From contig JAKUTI010000066.1 in assembly GCA_022448765.1 (NCBI GenBank), positions 1 through 11,945 on the forward strand: DNA of 11,945 bases, read 5' to 3'. The translations under genes were made by a program, and so were the position numbers. Below the pieces are notes generated by a model. It had not been told where the DNA came from. It saw only the letters and a program-made list of their open reading frames with translations, and did no database searches. Position 1 is the first letter of the stretch; the number at the start of each line of letters is the position of its first letter. Below, piece after piece: positions 11,266 through 11,945 of the stretch. The stretch comes from Pseudomonadales bacterium. GTDB lineage: Bacteria; Pseudomonadota; Gammaproteobacteria; Pseudomonadales; Azotimanducaceae.

Positions 11266-11945
11266 CTAGCGTAGATTTGGCATCACCTCGTTGCTTAGCC
11301 GCATAAAAGTTTCGTGGCTCAAAATTGATGCCAGTAAGTAATCGAGGGGCATCGTTTCTTCGAGTTCCTTGAGCTTGTCCGTTACCGTTGACGGGCTGCC
11401 ATGGATGATGACTTCGTTGACGTAACGATCGATGCGATCCTCGGACGAGTCGCCGCTCATTAAGCCCCTCCCGGATTTAGGATTGACGTAACTGCCCACT
11501 GTCCACTGGGCGCCCGCGCGAGCAACGGTTTCGGCTTTCTCGTCCGTTTCCGCAATAGCGAGCAGGCGAGCGATCGGTGTGTCCCGTACTTCGTTGTGGC
11601 CATGTTTGGCGAGTTGTGTTCGATACGACCGATACTTCTCTGCAATTTCCTGGTGGGTGGAGTGTGGATCCATCAAGATGGCATGACCTTGGCTCGCGGA
11701 CCAAGCAATCGCGTCAGGAGACGAGGAGGCGATCCATGTAGGCATCGGGCTCTGGATAGGTTTAGGTAGCACTTCGATATTGTCGAAGTGGTTGTACTTA
11801 CCATGAAACGTCAGCCGGTCGTTGTTCCAGGCCCCAAGGACGACGTCGACGTTTTCCTGAAAGCGCGCGCGTGACTCCGCGGCCTCAACACCAAAGGCAG
11901 CCATCTCGGTCTTGTCGAACCCTCGGCCCGCACCCCAATTGATGC
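11266..11945 (-). CDS. LLM-class flavin-dependent oxidoreductase, C-terminal part (runs off the right edge)
   Basis: About 225 residues on the minus strand, open to the window edge with no start needed. The first visible residues, I-N-W-G-A-G-R-G-F-D-K-T-E-M-A-A-F-G-V, match the glycine-rich strand followed by F-G-hydrophobic-x-x-x-E-S-R-A-R-F-x-E-N that marks bacterial luciferase-like monooxygenases. Next come the W-x-x-D-R-L-T-F-H-G-K-Y helix-strand, V-L-P-K-P-I-Q-S-P-M-P-T-W-I-A-S-S-S-P-D-A, typical of the family's flavin phosphate region, and near the end G-S-P-S-T-V-T-D-K-L-K. These enzymes use reduced flavin (FMNH2 or F420H2) and often oxygen to attack small organic substrates. A typical member has 340-380 residues, so the first third is missing. 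It converges on the nitrile hydratase operon and may be unrelated to it. The internal ATG at 11902-11904 is not the true start. Confidence 0.92.
   Translation of the reverse strand, partial: INWGAGRGFDKTEMAAFGVEAAESRARFQENVDVVLGAWNNDRLTFHGKYNHFDNIEVLPKPIQSPMPTWIASSSPDAIAWSASQGHAILMDPHSTHQEIAEKYRSYRTQLAKHGHNEVRDTPIARLLAIAETDEKAETVARAGAQWTVGSYVNPKSGRGLMSGDSSEDRIDRYVNEVIIHGSPSTVTDKLKELEETMPLDYLLASILSHETFMRLSNEVMPNLR

Overview
The window reads as a gene-dense stretch of a glutathione-using Gram-negative chromosome, most likely a proteobacterium. The grounds are two glutathione S-transferase family genes, a TauD-type dioxygenase, a TypA/BipA translational GTPase, moderately high GC content, and frequent GTG starts with clear Shine-Dalgarno sites. 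I cannot place it lower than that from sequence alone. No IS element, phage gene, tRNA, rRNA or CRISPR array is visible. Both ends cut through a gene.

Layout. Left (1-2000): the start of a nitroreductase-like gene (minus) diverges from a glutathione S-transferase (plus), which converges on a TauD/TfdA-family Fe(II)/2-oxoglutarate dioxygenase (minus). Centre-left (2042-4420): a HIT-family protein and TypA on the plus strand form a housekeeping-like block. Centre (4436-7691, minus): a two-gene operon in which a ThDP-dependent acetolactate-synthase-superfamily enzyme is followed, with an 8-base overlap, by a phytanoyl-CoA-dioxygenase-family protein carrying a C-terminal HEAT-repeat domain. Right (7911-11204, plus): a tight five-gene operon holding a 342-residue GST-fold protein, a small two-TM membrane protein with a DUF1330-like soluble domain, the beta and alpha subunits of a cobalt-type nitrile hydratase, and the nitrile hydratase accessory/activator protein. 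The right end carries the C-terminal two thirds of an LLM-class flavin monooxygenase on the minus strand, converging on that operon.

How the genes may work together. The nitrile hydratase subunits and activator are recognised with high confidence. The alpha subunit has the C-T-L-C-S-C metal claw of the cobalt class. The two genes ahead of it, coupled to each other by a TGATG junction, are not part of textbook nitrile hydratase operons and are the best candidate for something undescribed: a GST-like protein and a membrane-tethered alpha/beta-barrel protein co-expressed with a nitrile hydratase, with no amidase, nitrilase, aldoxime dehydratase or cobalt transporter visible. The divergent ThDP enzyme/PhyH-HEAT pair has the same order of chemistry as alpha-oxidation (2-hydroxylation by a PhyH-type dioxygenase, then C-C cleavage by a ThDP lyase). 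This is a hypothesis from family membership, not a demonstrated function. The general flavour is oxidative and conjugative catabolism or detoxification of small organic compounds.
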